The position numbers and the translations under genes were made by a program. A stretch of DNA of 64,000 nucleotides from contig NC_058496.1 of assembly GCF_020382885.2 (NCBI RefSeq), positions 16,658,501-16,722,500 of the forward strand, written 5' to 3'. The stretch comes from Scatophagus argus (taxonomy: Eukaryota > Chordata > Actinopteri > Scatophagidae). Shown here piece after piece: positions 13,201-50,986 of the stretch (positions are counted from its first letter, which is position 1; every line of letters starts with the position of its first letter). The notes beneath the pieces are model-generated. The model was not told the origin of the DNA. It did not search any database and saw nothing but the letters and a program-made list of their open reading frames with translations.

Positions 13201-16200
13201 GACTTTTGACAATGTCACATTAAGGGGATGTTAAAAAAGATTCTGGACACTATCTCTATATCTAACCCAGAGGTATTTAAATCCATGCAGTTATAGATAA
13301 GATATAGATAAGCCTCAAAGTATTGTTCAAACAGGTAGAGTTGGCACTCAGATCAGGAATTTTGTAGGGCTGGTGCAGCTAAGAAGAGGGAAAGAATAGG
13401 GTCACACAAAGGGGAACTTTTGGGGAGCAAATCCCCTCAGGGAAAAGTCATAGAAGAAATATAAATACACCGGCAGGAGGAAGCAGCAAGATGGGTTACA
13501 GTAGTTCCTCATGAAAAACAGTAAGTGGATAAATTTCAAATGTTAAGCAAGAACGAAACTGGGCTGGAGAAGGCCCTAAAGTGTGAGTATTTTACTTGCA
13601 TTTGCCACTAAAAATAGATATGGGTGAACCACACAATTTAAGAGCACTGTGAGCAAGTAAAGATTACAACCTACTGGAATCTTTTTCCCATCCTGGCTGC
13701 TGATGCTCAGCATCTTTTCTGAAACATAAGCACACCACTGGAAATAATCTTAAAAGTAAGTTTGAGTATAAAATAAAATACATTTTTATAAATGAGGACC
13801 AGAGGGAGATTCATGATTAAGAGCAAACTGGATTACAATAATGATGTGTTAGCTGTTAGCACATTTCAGTTTCGTCCATTTAAACCTGCAGTGCGGAACT
13901 TTTGTCTCCTCCCCTCTGGAAAGTGAGAGTAATTACACAAACACTGTCAATACCTCATGGCACCATATAGTCTGCCATACACCTATTTGCTCTAGTCTTC
14001 TTCATTGCTTCTGTCTCCCCTCTGCAATGGACATACATGTAAGAGTGTTGCACTGCAGCATTACATTTTCTATCCAAATCACCCCACTAAAACATATGTC
14101 TATAGCTGAAACAAGGTCTCTTTCTTTCCTTTATGTTCCGCTCTGCAGTTTGTCCAAGCACGATAAGCCAGGCAACATAAATTATCAAGCAACGGAAATT
14201 GGGAGCTGATGGGCAGAAATTAATTTATCATCTGATGTGAATATATTGTTGCATTTGACCAGAATATCAGAAAAGAAAGGGGTTGAAGGGTTTCTCAGCT
14301 GGCATATTTTAGGACAGGTATGGGTGGGAAGAGATTAACACATGGGAGTAGATTTGAGTAAGCAGCTGATAAGCCCACAAGCTCCATAGCAGGTGCAGAT
14401 AAAGCACACAATGGATGTTTTAGGCTATGGCGCTCACAGTGTCATGGCAGGATACAGCAGATGAGGCATGTGAGAAGAAATACAAGGTGGTGTCAGAGAT
14501 GGAGCACTGCAGTTGTAAAATTATGGTGCGACAAGTGGAGCTTGGTTAATAGGAGTCAGCAGCAAAGGTCATCTTGACCTTAAATGACATAATTTACCAG
14601 CAATGTCATTCGTTCATTTGCGGATAGATCCTATCATTAGTATTTGGCAACAATAGAAGTTAATGATTGGGAATTGAAGTTGGCACTGCAACAGTCCCAT
14701 TTCTTAACCATTAAATAAGCTGTTTAAAACATGGTTGTGGCTACTCTACTGCAGAGCGTGTTCTTTAAAGCCATGACCTCAATGACTATATGTGCTTTTA
14801 CATTTCATGACCTAGCTAGCTAATAGTAACTTAACATGACATTGTATTAAAGCTTTAATTGTCATGGAAGCAGATATGGGGATCTATGCTGCTGTCCACA
14901 GTACATACAGTGAGCAGGATTGGGGTTGAAGATGAGAAGTGGCCTGAAGCTAAAGCTAATGTGTGAACTGTAATGCTATCCAGTGCAGCCTACACTGGCA
15001 GTTCCACAAGTAAGGCTTCAGAGATTCTAGTTATTATTTTAAATAAATTCCCTGCTTATCTTAGTTTGAACCCTGATGATCATAATTGTCATACCTGAGC
15101 AATCAACCCACCAGATACAATTGTTGCCAAATAAAGAAAGTCCTAGAAATGCCACTGACAGACCAAGGCAGTGGGCTGCAAAATTATGTTAGTACAGCTA
15201 AGGGATGCTGAGTCATCCTATTTTATTATTTTACTATATATAAAATACAATATGATATAGAAAATTTCCTAGAAAATCAATTGGAAAACTGTTGGTTGGA
15301 TAAAATTATACTAATGATTAATGCATAGAAATACTGAAAAATCTTAAAACATTCCAGTATTTCAATTCAAATTAAAAAAAAAAAGATAAACAGCTGACAT
15401 TTATTAGGTGGCTAAAATGAAGTCAGTGCCATTACTTTTAGGTCATTTGGGTTTGAAGGAACCATCTCTTTACAGCTGTTCACTCAAATGTAAAAAGGTA
15501 ATAAGGAGATTTTATTGGCTACTGTACTAAGCCAATAAAATGTTACTGCATCATTGTTTTGACGCATGGAACTGGCTCTATGAATGAAGGCTCACCCTGG
15601 GTTTTTCCCTTCCTTGTGTGTGCTTGTTATAAATTCAAGCCCCCAGTGGTTGCTGTGCAGTCCCTGTCAACACTCCTCACCCTGCAGTAAAGTAAGGATC
15701 TTATCCAATCCACTGCAAGATGAGTGTGTGCAGGTGTGACGTTAACTGCAATCCCTTGAGAATGGATAAATGACAAAAGATGCAATTCTTCCCATCACAT
15801 CCCCTCTTCCCTCTCCGCCCTTTCAGAGGACAGGGTACAGGAGGAGGTGGCAATGAAGGAGAATCTGTGAGTCTGTCGTTCTGCCTGACACGCCTGCAGA
15901 CCCTCCATCCGTGGCCCTCTGCACACCAGGCCCCCAGGGAGTGTTGGCTCCTGAAGACGCCTCTCAGCAAGGGTGGCCAGGAGGTGACAGAGCTCTGGAG
16001 AAACCTCCTGACCTCAGGGGTTCACACTCTGTCAGAGAGTTGTCAGTCTCAGGGACCCAACATCACAGGAAGGCACTAACATTAAACAGCTAATGTGGCG
16101 ACACATGACATGCACAACCACCCCCCCTCCCCCCAAAAAAACGAGTGCACGGGGCATATAACACACCCCACTCGCCCATGCATCCGTAAGCCCACGCACA

Positions 16201-16433
16201 CAAAGACCTTGTCACTCAAGCAAACACAGTGTGTGATCTGACACAAGATGGAGGGAGCTTACATAACACTTGATTCTTTTCAAAGGTGTAATTGGATGTC
16301 TGTTTGGGTCGGATGGAAGAGGCTCTAGGCACTGACAAAATCAAAGCTGACATTCATCAAAGTCTGACAAAAATAACAAAGTTATTTCTGGATGAAAATA
16401 AACAAATATACAAAAAATAAGACCTGATATTCA
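7274..16433. other. Gene-free stretch
   Basis: I find no recognisable exon on either strand. The longest open frame is a 185-codon minus-strand frame at 8690-9247, rich in Leu, Ser and Phe with no family likeness. An (AAAT)n-like A/T run lies near 10637-10670. The 11.2-11.5 kb region has short GT/CA-rich patches. Otherwise the sequence looks unique and AT-rich. Confidence 0.55.
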
Positions 16434-18021
16434 TTTATTCCACAGGTAACTAACATACATGTTACAAAGTTTCTGAGAAAATGTAGACATAGTAATATAG
16501 GTATTTTAACTTCACCCAGAGTTTCATTTTAAATACTGCTTATTATTACTGTTAAATGCAGACAGCAAGAAAAACTACTGTATTTTCTTCATCTTATAAT
16601 TTCCCAAAATAAATTGCTTTCAGAGGGAAAGAGCACATTAATTCAAAAAAGATGCATTAATTCAAAATAGATGCAAATTCATGTTATGAAAAAGTGGTTG
16701 TCTTCACAAAAAAAAAAAAAGAAAAACTGAGACAGATGATAGATGTAACAAAATCTCACATCCAAGAATCACAGTTCCTTCATCCAGTTCAAATTCCTCT
16801 AAGAATCACCTGGTACAACGGATAACAAAGTTATATCGTCTCCTCATTTTTGAGAGAAGAGCGTAGTGCACTGGGTGTCTTTCATAAGGACACCCTAATC
16901 AAGTGTTGAACTGCTTGAGGCAGTCACAGATACAATATGTAACTTGTCTGTGTACATATTAGGAGATGTAACCACTGATTCTAAGGCCTCATGTGCAACA
17001 CTTTGTCTATATTCACCATAAAAAAAGTTGCATAAAGGCACAAACATGGGCACAAATTGTGAAATTTAAAAAAAGCACAACCAATACAAATGGACTGTTA
17101 GCAACACAACAGTGGATTTTTGTGTTGTTGCATGTAATACCCACCACAGCCCATCAGCTCCCAGGGTTAGTAAGAAATGGTTGTTTTCATGTGCTGTGGC
17201 AAAGAAATGCCCCGTTTTGCTGCTTGCACATGACATTTTTCATTTAAACTTTCCACTGAAACCAGAAAACTAAGGGAGCATGAACTCATTAAGGGAAGAA
17301 AGAATATATGATATGCAGGAGTTTGCTGGCATCATAAACCAAATGGCCAGAGTTAAAGCAGACGCAAGTCTAGGACAACACAGTATTTTGCTGCCTAGAA
17401 CTACTAAATATCAAATATTTAGGTCAGAGTAAGGCCAGCATATCAGTCATATGATATAGTATAATACAATCAATTCATTTTGTTTTTAAACTTTATCCCT
17501 TAGTGGTTTATTTCTCTTTGAATTTCAAAACAGTCTGGCATACAAACTATGTAGGTCATTTGGACATGACATAATAACCATTCTAAACTGCACAAATACT
17601 AACTCATCAGAGCCAGACTGGATACAGCATGGTCAAAAAACATTTTTTTTTCTTTTTGCATTGTCTACCTTTGTTCTATGACATGAATGAAATCCCCACC
17701 CAAGTTCACTTCAAAACATTCAAGGACAATGTGCTCTATTCCACACACTCGTACTGTAAACACACACACATTTTTTTCACGAATCCCAGATTTAGTGCAG
17801 GAACATTATGCATGTGGCCTTGTTTGAGCGCACAGTTGCGGCACATGGAGGTGGTGCAGATCAAGGCAGTGGTCATTTTTTTCTGTCCGTAGTGTCTCAC
17901 AGTGCCTCTCAGGAAGTGAAGCATAAGGCTTTGTAGTGTGGCCAATCGTTTAAACTGACCAGGAATGTAGAGTCGTGAGGTTCTTGGCAGTTGTGCATCT
18001 CCGTCTTTACAGGTATGTAGT
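16434..18021 (-). other. nf2: Probable nf2 3' UTR
   Basis: This lies downstream of the nf2 stop codon on the minus strand. AATAAA on the minus strand (TTTATT as written) occurs at 17507-17512 and 16434-16439, giving candidate 3' UTRs of about 0.5 and 1.6 kb. Mammalian NF2 has a long 3' UTR, so the true end could be farther left. The boundary is an inference; transcript 3' ends would settle it. Confidence 0.35.
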
Positions 18022-43018
<24,997 letters not shown>

Positions 43019-44468
43019 GGCGAATAACTGCTAACCTAACTGTACAAGGGAGTTAATTCCTACAAACCATGTGAACTGTCAAGGCATTATGTGTTTTATA
43101 CTCTATGGACAGCAGATGAGTTAATCGGTGCAGCTTAAGTTAGTTATCAAAAGATAAACACAGCTCTGCATGCGCCTGTGTACCTCAACGAGAGCTTGTT
43201 CAAGATAGGTTCTTAAAAGCAAGTTCATTTAAAGTTTTTATGGGCCTTACACTGACATTTCCTTTGTTTATGAATGCCTTATGAATGCGTTATGTATTTG
43301 GCATGTTTCGTCAATTCTAGCTACCTTAGAAAAGCTGATAAATAATTGCCCAAAGCGTGCTGCTAACGTTAGCTTGGTTGAATAATAGAAACTAAGTTAG
43401 CTAACTAACATTACTTATCAACTATAAGCGCTTATCTTACACTAAAGTTATACGTCTCCGTACCGTGAAATCCAATCATGTTTACATCTCTGTGCCTGAA
43501 AAAAATATTAGGTCACTATAAAGAGTTCAAACACTTAGACTTTACTGTGCTAAACAAGAAGTCCTAGCGAACAACTGCTAACCATTTGTCAGCTCTCTCG
43601 TCTAAATACGATGGTGCATTCAAGTGTCATACAGAACGTAGGAGAAAAATCGTAAGGAAATTAAAATATTAATAGGGATGAGTTTCTGTGGGGCAGAGCA
43701 TATTTATTTTGCCTTAGCTAAATATACTGTACGTAGCTAAACGATAACAATAAAAGTCTCATTGTATATATATTTCTCATGTATATGCAGTCTTAATAAC
43801 ACATAATTTGGCTATACTTTCTCTATTTCGCTTTATAACTGCATCCTAATTCAGAGGGCCCATTTCATACTGATGTCAACAAAATACATTCAAATAATTT
43901 CAAACGAACCAAATTTCAATCGACTGGAGCATAATCTACAACTATTTTATTAAATGACTGTCTGCATTTTAAAGCAAATACATTCCCTAGTTCTGGCTTC
44001 TCTTTCTTGAGATGATATGCCGTTTTTCTTTGTCTTAATATCACAGTGTGAATATTATTTGGTGTGTTTGTCAGACAAAACAAGCACATGATGAAAAATA
44101 TTTTTCACCATGTTCTGAAACAAAAGAAACAAATAACTTAATCGATTGAAAGATTAAACAGCGGTGAAAATGATAATTATTTGCAAAAAGTGTCATCAAA
44201 ACTATTTTTATTAGTTGCCAACATTAGTATTTTCTTTTTTCTGGTCTTTGTAAAACAACAAATCAACACAGTATTTTCTTTAGAGAACCCATCTGAGTTG
44301 TCACTGACAGAGAACTATGCAAATAAATGTAACAGAGCTTCCTCTTTCCTCTTTACATAACAACCAATCACAATGCAGTATTTCTCTTACGCTCCGCCCC
44401 TAGCCCTGCCCCCTGCGCCATAAAGGGGCGGTGTCTGAACAATGAGGTAATGGGGGTAAACAGTAAAG
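43019..44468. promoter_or_regulatory. Divergent spacer between nf2 and fbxo21, likely holding both promoters
   Basis: The two start codons point away from each other 1.45 kb apart. On the fbxo21 side there is a CCAAT box (CCAATCA, 44364-44370), a GC box (CTCCGCCCC, 44392-44400), a C-rich run and a second GC box (GGGGCGG, 44425-44431), then the start in AAGATGGCG, a context resembling YY1 sites at start codons. The nf2 side is AT-rich with no clear core promoter motif. Both genes probably have untranslated leaders here; transcription starts are not visible. Confidence 0.6.
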
Positions 44469-45659
44469 ATGGCGTCGTCTGTGGCCGGAGAGGGGCAGCT
44501 AAGTCTGAATGGGATTATTTGTGACCCTCAAGCTAAAAAATTGACCGACCTGCCGACCGAGTTGCTTGAACACATCCTGTGCTTCCCTGTCCTCAACCAT
44601 GTCGACATTTGTAACGTTTCCTGCTGCTGCAAGCGGCTGCACGACGTTTGCCATGGAAGTGGAAAGGTTTGGGAACACCAATACAAACTCAGGTGCTATG
44701 ATATTTTCTGTTATTTCTTCGAACTTTGGCTTCGGTAGGGTTTTACCACTGAATGTGGAAACGAGTCTCCGTGCCCTTTTTTCATTTCTCTTGTTTGGAT
44801 CCCTAAACCACCCACTGTGTACTTAAAGGTGGGTTCATTTATTGCGAACTCACAGTCAGCTGTCAGCCGTTGACATTCTGCTGATGCACCAAATTATCTG
44901 CACGCCAGGCCAGTATAGCACGCTTCTGCTCTGCAGAAAACTCTGATGCTTGTAAATCCTTAGCGGTTAAATCTTTCAGAAATTGTGATGTAGACTGTAT
45001 TTTACCCAGAACAACCAAAAATAAATTCGTGTGACCTTGAAGGTTGAATGTAGCCTGTTAACTACGAGAGAGTGCAGCCCTCACCAAAAGCTAAGCCCTA
45101 GTCCTAACCGACTGGGAAGCTAGTCTTCTGATAGCTTCTTTGTGCAAAGAGAAAGCCAATGATGGTAAATTGTTACATAGGCACGTCACACAGTGCTTCA
45201 GGCGATAGGCCGCTAAATTAATTCCATGCATGTCCGAAAGTGTTACTGCACTGACAATTTTGCTGCCTTCATCAACAGATGGCCAAGGCTGCAGAGGTTT
45301 TACCGTCAGAATGAGTGCTATGACTGGCTCAGAGAGTACAGAACACGCCACAGAGTTGGTATACAAATACGAAGGACAGTGGAATCAATCTCAAAGAGAT
45401 TCTTCACAGAAGTCGTAAGTCATGCATGTGTAATTAAGAATACAATATTAATTCTGTTTATTTATTCATGTAGCATCACATATTTAGACCATGCTCTTTC
45501 ATATAGTCTTTAATATACAGAGACCCAACATGACTCCATGAGCACTTGATGACAACGTTGAGAGAGAGATTGCTATTGTTATATTAGATTTGGTTAAATA
45601 CACTAAATAGACAATAGACAAAATCATTGTTATTTGTTTGCATGTGTGAGTTGGCTGTG

Positions 45660-45696
<37 letters not shown>

Positions 45697-48600
45697 TTGG
45701 TATGTATGCAAGCGCATGTTTGTGCAAGAGAATTTGAACTTCTGTGTCCCACACTAACCCAGAGATCTGTAACTCAGCCGTGCATTGGCCAGGTGCTGGG
45801 GGACAGCTTTGCAGAGATTGAGTCACTTGGGATGCCAGAGCACTTCTGTGAAGACGAGCTCCTCTTCATACTCAACTCTGACAAGAGGTGGGAGCAACAC
45901 TGTGCCCATCCTCAAACCTCAATACTGCATCTTGCGGTCTGTTATGTGTGATTGGGTGTTGATCTCTTTAATCCTCTCTGAGACGTCCTTGATTATGAAA
46001 GCTCTTGTTGTGTTGCGCTGTCAGACCATTTATGTCTCCCTTTTGTTTTGCGCCCATCATAAGGAAAAGTCTGACCTTGAAGTACTATGCAAAGAAAATC
46101 CTTTACTTCCTGAGACAGCAGAACATCTTAAAGAGTTTGAAAACCTTCCTGGAGCAGCCTACAGAGCAGCAGTCTGCTTTAGAGGGTGAGACATTCATGT
46201 CAAACAACTCAACTGTGCCCTGTTTAGCTTTAACATCTGTATACAAAGAGCATGTAACTTTTTGTTAGACATAGTGTTTATTACTATAGTATTTGTAGTA
46301 ATAGATGCAATATCCTTGAATATAATTGCAACACATTAACAATTATTCATTTAATTTGTGCTTGCTCTGTCTTGATTTCAAAGTTGCTACATGGAGCTTT
46401 TCACTATGCGTTCCCTCTCTTGGCCTTGTCTCCCCTTGTAGGTGCTGTACTGGTGGATCAGTATTGTAACCCGCTGACTGATGTAACACTGAACAGCATA
46501 ACAACCCAGCTGGATGAGATTGTAGAGAAAGTGAAGAAGATGCTGACAATAAAGAACCCCTCACACCCCAGCCTGCGCATTGCTCAAGGTGAACTTTCAA
46601 AACTAGCAAAAATCTGACTGAAAAGTTGTCTTCTTGAAACTTAAGTTCTTTTTATTTTTTTCCTTCTTTACTGCCCCCATTTTTCCCAAAATCAATCAGC
46701 ATTAGACGCATAGAGCCTGACGTAGAGGTTGGGTGATCTGACGATCTTAGATCTGGGTGGGATCGTAAAGACTCCGCAATCTACTTTTCATTGGAATCAT
46801 AGAGATACTGACGTCATATTAATGTCCACTTTAATTGGACAGGCCAGTCATCTGTACTTACAGTCGTCCAGGATTATTTGGCAACCTAATTTAGCAGTTT
46901 GTATTTTTATTTTTTTTGTCCATCCAAAAGACCATTTTCATCCATGATTGATATAATAGACAATGTCCTCTTGCTGTACCCTTCCAGTTAATTTGGTCAA
47001 ATCGCCCACCCCCAAGCCTGAATGGCTGGACCTTCATTCCCAGTGCAGTGGAATAATTCAATACAAGGCAAATATGTTAACAGCATAAGATCTACATTTT
47101 CCTCCTCCTTGTCTGTGATGTAGGTAGCTGTTTTGTTGTGGAGGACTTTGAGCTCCAGAGGCAGGTGGTGTATGCCCTAAACTCTGTCTTGTATGAGCAG
47201 CTTCAATACAAAGGAAATGAGTTTGACTACTACAACCCTCTTAACTCTTACATCCACCAGGTAATTGTTCTGTGTAATTATGTGCATTTTATGTCACAGA
47301 TTTTTCAATCATTTCTTAACCATTTTCAATTTAGAGCTGACAAGGCCTTCTTGTTTTTCATACAGGTGCTACTACGGCGTACAGGCATTCCCATAAGCCT
47401 CTCTGTCCTCTACATGACATTAGCCAAGAAACTGGGTGTTCAGCTGGAACCTGTCAACTTTCCCAATCACTTCCTGCTGCGCTGGTGCCAAAAACCGAGG
47501 GGGTATGGTTTGAAATTAATAGCTGTCAAATTCTGTTGAATGTCATCGAAGAGCAGAACTGTCATTTACATAGTTCATGATTTTAGCTGGAGAGCTGAGC
47601 TTCATGATCAGTTGATTAATCTTGAACCAACCACTCAATGCATTTGACTGTAGGAAACCTTAGTTCCCATTCTTGTTATGATATTTAAGTATGAAAAGAA
47701 TAGAAAATATTTATATTTTAATTTATCTTGTCTTGTTATCTGTTGAGAAACTTGCTCCAGTCCAACATATTAGAAATACTGCATGTATATGACACATGAT
47801 GAAGTAAATGGAAAAAGCTCTAATTATTGCTTCTGAATTTTTTTACTATTAATTCAGTTTTGCACATTAGTTTGCTGGGTCATAACAAAAAGCTAAATTT
47901 GATTATTAAAACAAAATTTGTCCTGGATCAATGTATGTCTGTTGAAAAATTTTCTATTTCAAGTTATTTAACTTTGTGCCTCCAGGAGTGAGGACATCTA
48001 TGACTTTGTCTACATAGATGCCTTTGGTAAAGGCAAGCAGCTAACCGCCAAGGAGTGCGAGTACCTCATCGGCCACCAGGTGACGGCAGATTTCTACAGT
48101 GCCATCAGCACCACGGAGGTGCTGCTCAGGATGGTGGGAAATCTCCTCAACATCGGCAAAAGAGGGTAAGAGAAACTGAACATCTGACTGGAATGGAAAC
48201 GAAATGGAATAAGTCCCTTGGAAGCATTTGATGATTGCTAGAATTGCATGAATAAATTAATGTTATGAGTTACTTTACAATGGGCTGTGTGTTTTCTTTC
48301 AGGGAGGGCAATGAGAAATCCTACCAGCTGCTGAGAGACTCTCTGGATCTCTACCTCACTATCAACCCAGATAATGTGCAGTATTTGCTGCTGCAGGCAC
48401 GCCTCTACTTCCACTTGGGCATCTGGCCAGAAAAGGTCAGGACAAACAAACCTCCTGATGTTTTTCTCTCTAATGCACTAATGGAATTAAATTTGCCGAG
48501 TATTAAATGTCATTCAGTGCAAAACACTTACTGTTAAGCCTGTAGGATGTCACCTAACCATACTGTCCACTGGTGTCTGTCCTCTGTTCCAGGTGCTTGA

Positions 48601-50986
48601 CATCCTTCAGCACATTCAGGCGTTGGACCCCTCCCAGCACGGGGCAGTGGGTTATCTGGTTCAGCACACACTGGAGCACATCCAGCACAAAAAACATCCT
48701 GTTTCACCTGAGGTGAAGAAGCGCAGCGCTCCAGAACACCTGGAGGTCCAGTATTCAGCCGGCCTCATCATGAAACACAAGAGGTGGGTCATGCTTACAT
48801 GTAGCACAGCAGCGCTCTTCTCTTTTAACACATCTCTTTCACTCATATTCATGTGTATCTGTCCTGCTTTATATCTTCCCCCCAGGTCAGGTTATAACTG
48901 TGTGATCTACGGCTGGGACCCCAAGTGCACCATGAGCCAAGAGTGGATCACCACCATGAGGGTCCACCAGCTGTCCAATGGGGCCAACCAGCCTTTCTAC
49001 AACGTCCTCGTACAGGATGGAACGTGTCGCTACGCAGCACAGGGTAGGGATCCTATACATCAGCACGGTGAAGAAAATTATCTTCATGGCGAAGGGGTAT
49101 TTGCAGGTTGTGGTATTGGAGGAAAAATATTATACAGATGTATAAGTCTGATAAATGCTCTGAGGAAGGAATGTGTTATTGCACACTGTGGGTGCAAACT
49201 ACTACTAAGTCAAGTGAAAGAGATTTGCCGAAGTCACACAGTTTACAACAAGGTGTCTTCACTGTTGCAACAATTAAGTGTTAAGTGTCACAGGTCAAAA
49301 ATGCAGAGAGGAACCTAGGATGACTGCTTTTCTGGAAGAAATGCTATAAGAACATATAAGCACGCAGAGCATCTAAGTGACATGTTATCTGTTAATAAAA
49401 TAAATAAAAGAAAACTGCTAGTTGGTAAGAGGAAGTCACTACTACAACCAATGAAAATTAATATACATATACAAGACAAAGACAAACCATTGTCAAGGAA
49501 ATTTATGGGGAAAGAACAGTGACACTGGATTTGTTTTTCAGTGATAATCTTCAGATTACTTATTTATCCTTCATGTCTGTCTTTTTCAGTGACAGTTTTT
49601 GCTATGCTGTTAGTATTGTGTCAGGTTTTCTGTTTCAGCTCTTTGTCGCCATTTTGGTTTGGAAAGGAGCGGTTTGTGAGGACAGTAAACATGTGATTTG
49701 CATATATAGATACGTTGCTTCCTGATCTATTCTTACTATATCTAACCCCTTAAGAGTTTAAGAATTAAGAATCATTTTATTGACAGTATATACATATTTA
49801 AATACACACACTGAATTTGTTCTCTTCATTAACCCATCCTTAGTTGAACACACTTCCAACACCCAGCAAATTACATGCAGTGAAACACACAGAAGCAGTG
49901 AGCTACCAAAAATTGCAAATTGGGATTTAAGTGCTTTGCTCAAGGGCACATCAGCTGGCTAATGGAAGGGTGGGGCATTATGGGGCTTAATAAAGATCAT
50001 CTTTATTAATAAAGATGATCTTTATTAAGCTTCTTTCACAGTCAGTTCAAATCGATTATGTCGGCCTGTTATTCCACCTCCTTGTTCTGTATTAAAGTTA
50101 CGAACATACGATAGTGGGGCAATGTTTACGCCTTTAAGCTGGCAGCAGAGGAAGTAAGTGAGGCGAATCGTTACACGTCACATTCTGTGTTTTTTGTTCA
50201 CGGAACACCAGCATGCCAGCATTTAGATTTTCCAGTATCTTGCTCTTAAATGTAACCCCATAGTGGTTAATATGTGATGTTCATGTTGTTTCAGAAGTAT
50301 CAACTATTAATGCGTTAGTCAAAAAGATTGATGGTCAAAGCCTGTAAGTCTTTTCAAGGTAAACTTAAGTGGTGCTGCATCACCATTTTTGTGACTTATA
50401 CATTTTTTCCCCACTTAAGAGAGCTCCTGTCCAAAGAGCTGACTCATATTCCCTTGTGCTTACCTGGTAACTTTCTCCAATGCTGCTGCTACACAGATTC
50501 CATTGTTCTCAACATTCACCTACAGGCTCTGTTCTCTACAAACCCTGAGGGGGATTTGTGTTGATCAGTCTCATCTGCTGCTTACTCTGCTTTGATATGA
50601 CAGTGTTTTGATGCACAAAAATATTTTGTTCTGTGAGTTGTCCGTTTGACTTGGTCCATCCTTGCCTCAGTTTGACAACAATTTAGGTTGCTTCATGCAC
50701 ATTATCTTTTAGCAAAATATCACATTTCCACTGTTGTTCCTCAGAAAACCTGGAGCCCCACTCCGCCCCGCTGGAGATCGGCCACCCGGAGGTGGGACGC
50801 TACTTCTCAGAGTTTGCAGACACCCACTATGTTGCCAACGAAGAACTGCAGACACGATACCCGGAGGACATGAATGAAACTTTGGGCACAGTGCAGGAGC
50901 TGTACCACAGACTGACACCTGCCTCTGGGAGCCAAGACCAGGCTTGTGCCACGGACCAAAACAACCACCAAGCCACACCCATGTAG
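44469..50986 (+). CDS. fbxo21: F-box only protein 21, complete, 12 coding exons
   Basis: FBXO21 is the substrate receptor of an SCF (SKP1-CUL1) ubiquitin ligase; EID1 is a known mammalian target. Exons: 44469-44692, 45279-45414, 45793-45887, 46064-46185, 46442-46588, 47124-47260, 47366-47502, 47986-48165, 48303-48435, 48593-48783, 48886-49043, 50745-50986. They join in frame to 633 codons (human 628), all GT-AG. The F-box covers about residues 24-70 (LTDLPTELLEHILCF...). A SirB1/transglutaminase-like region covers about 245-400 and includes RRTGIPISLSVLYMTLAKKLG. A helical segment with YQLLRDSLDLYL follows. A C-terminal YccV/HspQ-like domain covers about 490-605 (GYNCVIYGWDPKC; PEVGRYFSEF). 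The start has A at -3 and G at +4. One extra Gly at the exon 8/9 join (GKRGEGNEKS) compared with human is compatible with the splice sites. The C-terminal tail after YHRL differs from human. Confidence 0.96.
45667..45694. repeat. (GT)14 microsatellite
   Basis: A pure GT tract in fbxo21 intron 2, about 100 bp before exon 3. Confidence 0.97.
46714..47021. mobile_element. hAT-like MITE with imperfect terminal inverted repeats
   Basis: The left end reads GGTTGGGTGATCTGAC and the right end, reversed, GGGTGGGCGATTTGAC, matching at 13 of 16 positions. The word AGCCTGA flanks the element at 46714-46720 and 47015-47021, a 7-bp remnant compatible with the 8-bp duplications of hAT elements. The roughly 290-bp body has no coding capacity. 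It sits in fbxo21 intron 5, about 100 bp before exon 6. GTTGGG(C/T)GAT-type ends are typical of fish non-autonomous hAT families. Confidence 0.6.
49765..49975 (+). repeat. Interspersed teleost repeat fragment
   Basis: Segments such as 'tgaatttgttctcttcatt', 'aacccatcc' and 'tgctttgctcaagggcaca' occur in order, as in a dispersed element common in fish introns. The copy is diverged and its ends are unclear. It lies in fbxo21 intron 11 (49044-50744). Confidence 0.5.
49985..50030. repeat. 46-bp perfect nested palindrome
   Basis: The segment equals its own reverse complement over 46 bp. It consists of GCTT, then AATAAAGATCATCTTTATT (49989-50007), then AATAAAGATGATCTTTATT (50008-50026), then AAGC. 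Each 19-bp unit is itself a 9-bp inverted repeat around one central base, and the units differ only in that base. It could form one long hairpin or two small ones. It also carries AATAAA words on both strands within the intron. Confidence 0.97.

Noticed and set aside
15701..16093. GC-richer patch with frames on both strands
   Set aside because: No recognisable domain or splice structure; I cannot support a gene.
49044..49318. Open continuation after fbxo21 exon 11
   Set aside because: It is intron read-through; the splice to 50745 restores the conserved ENLEP...YFSEF sequence.
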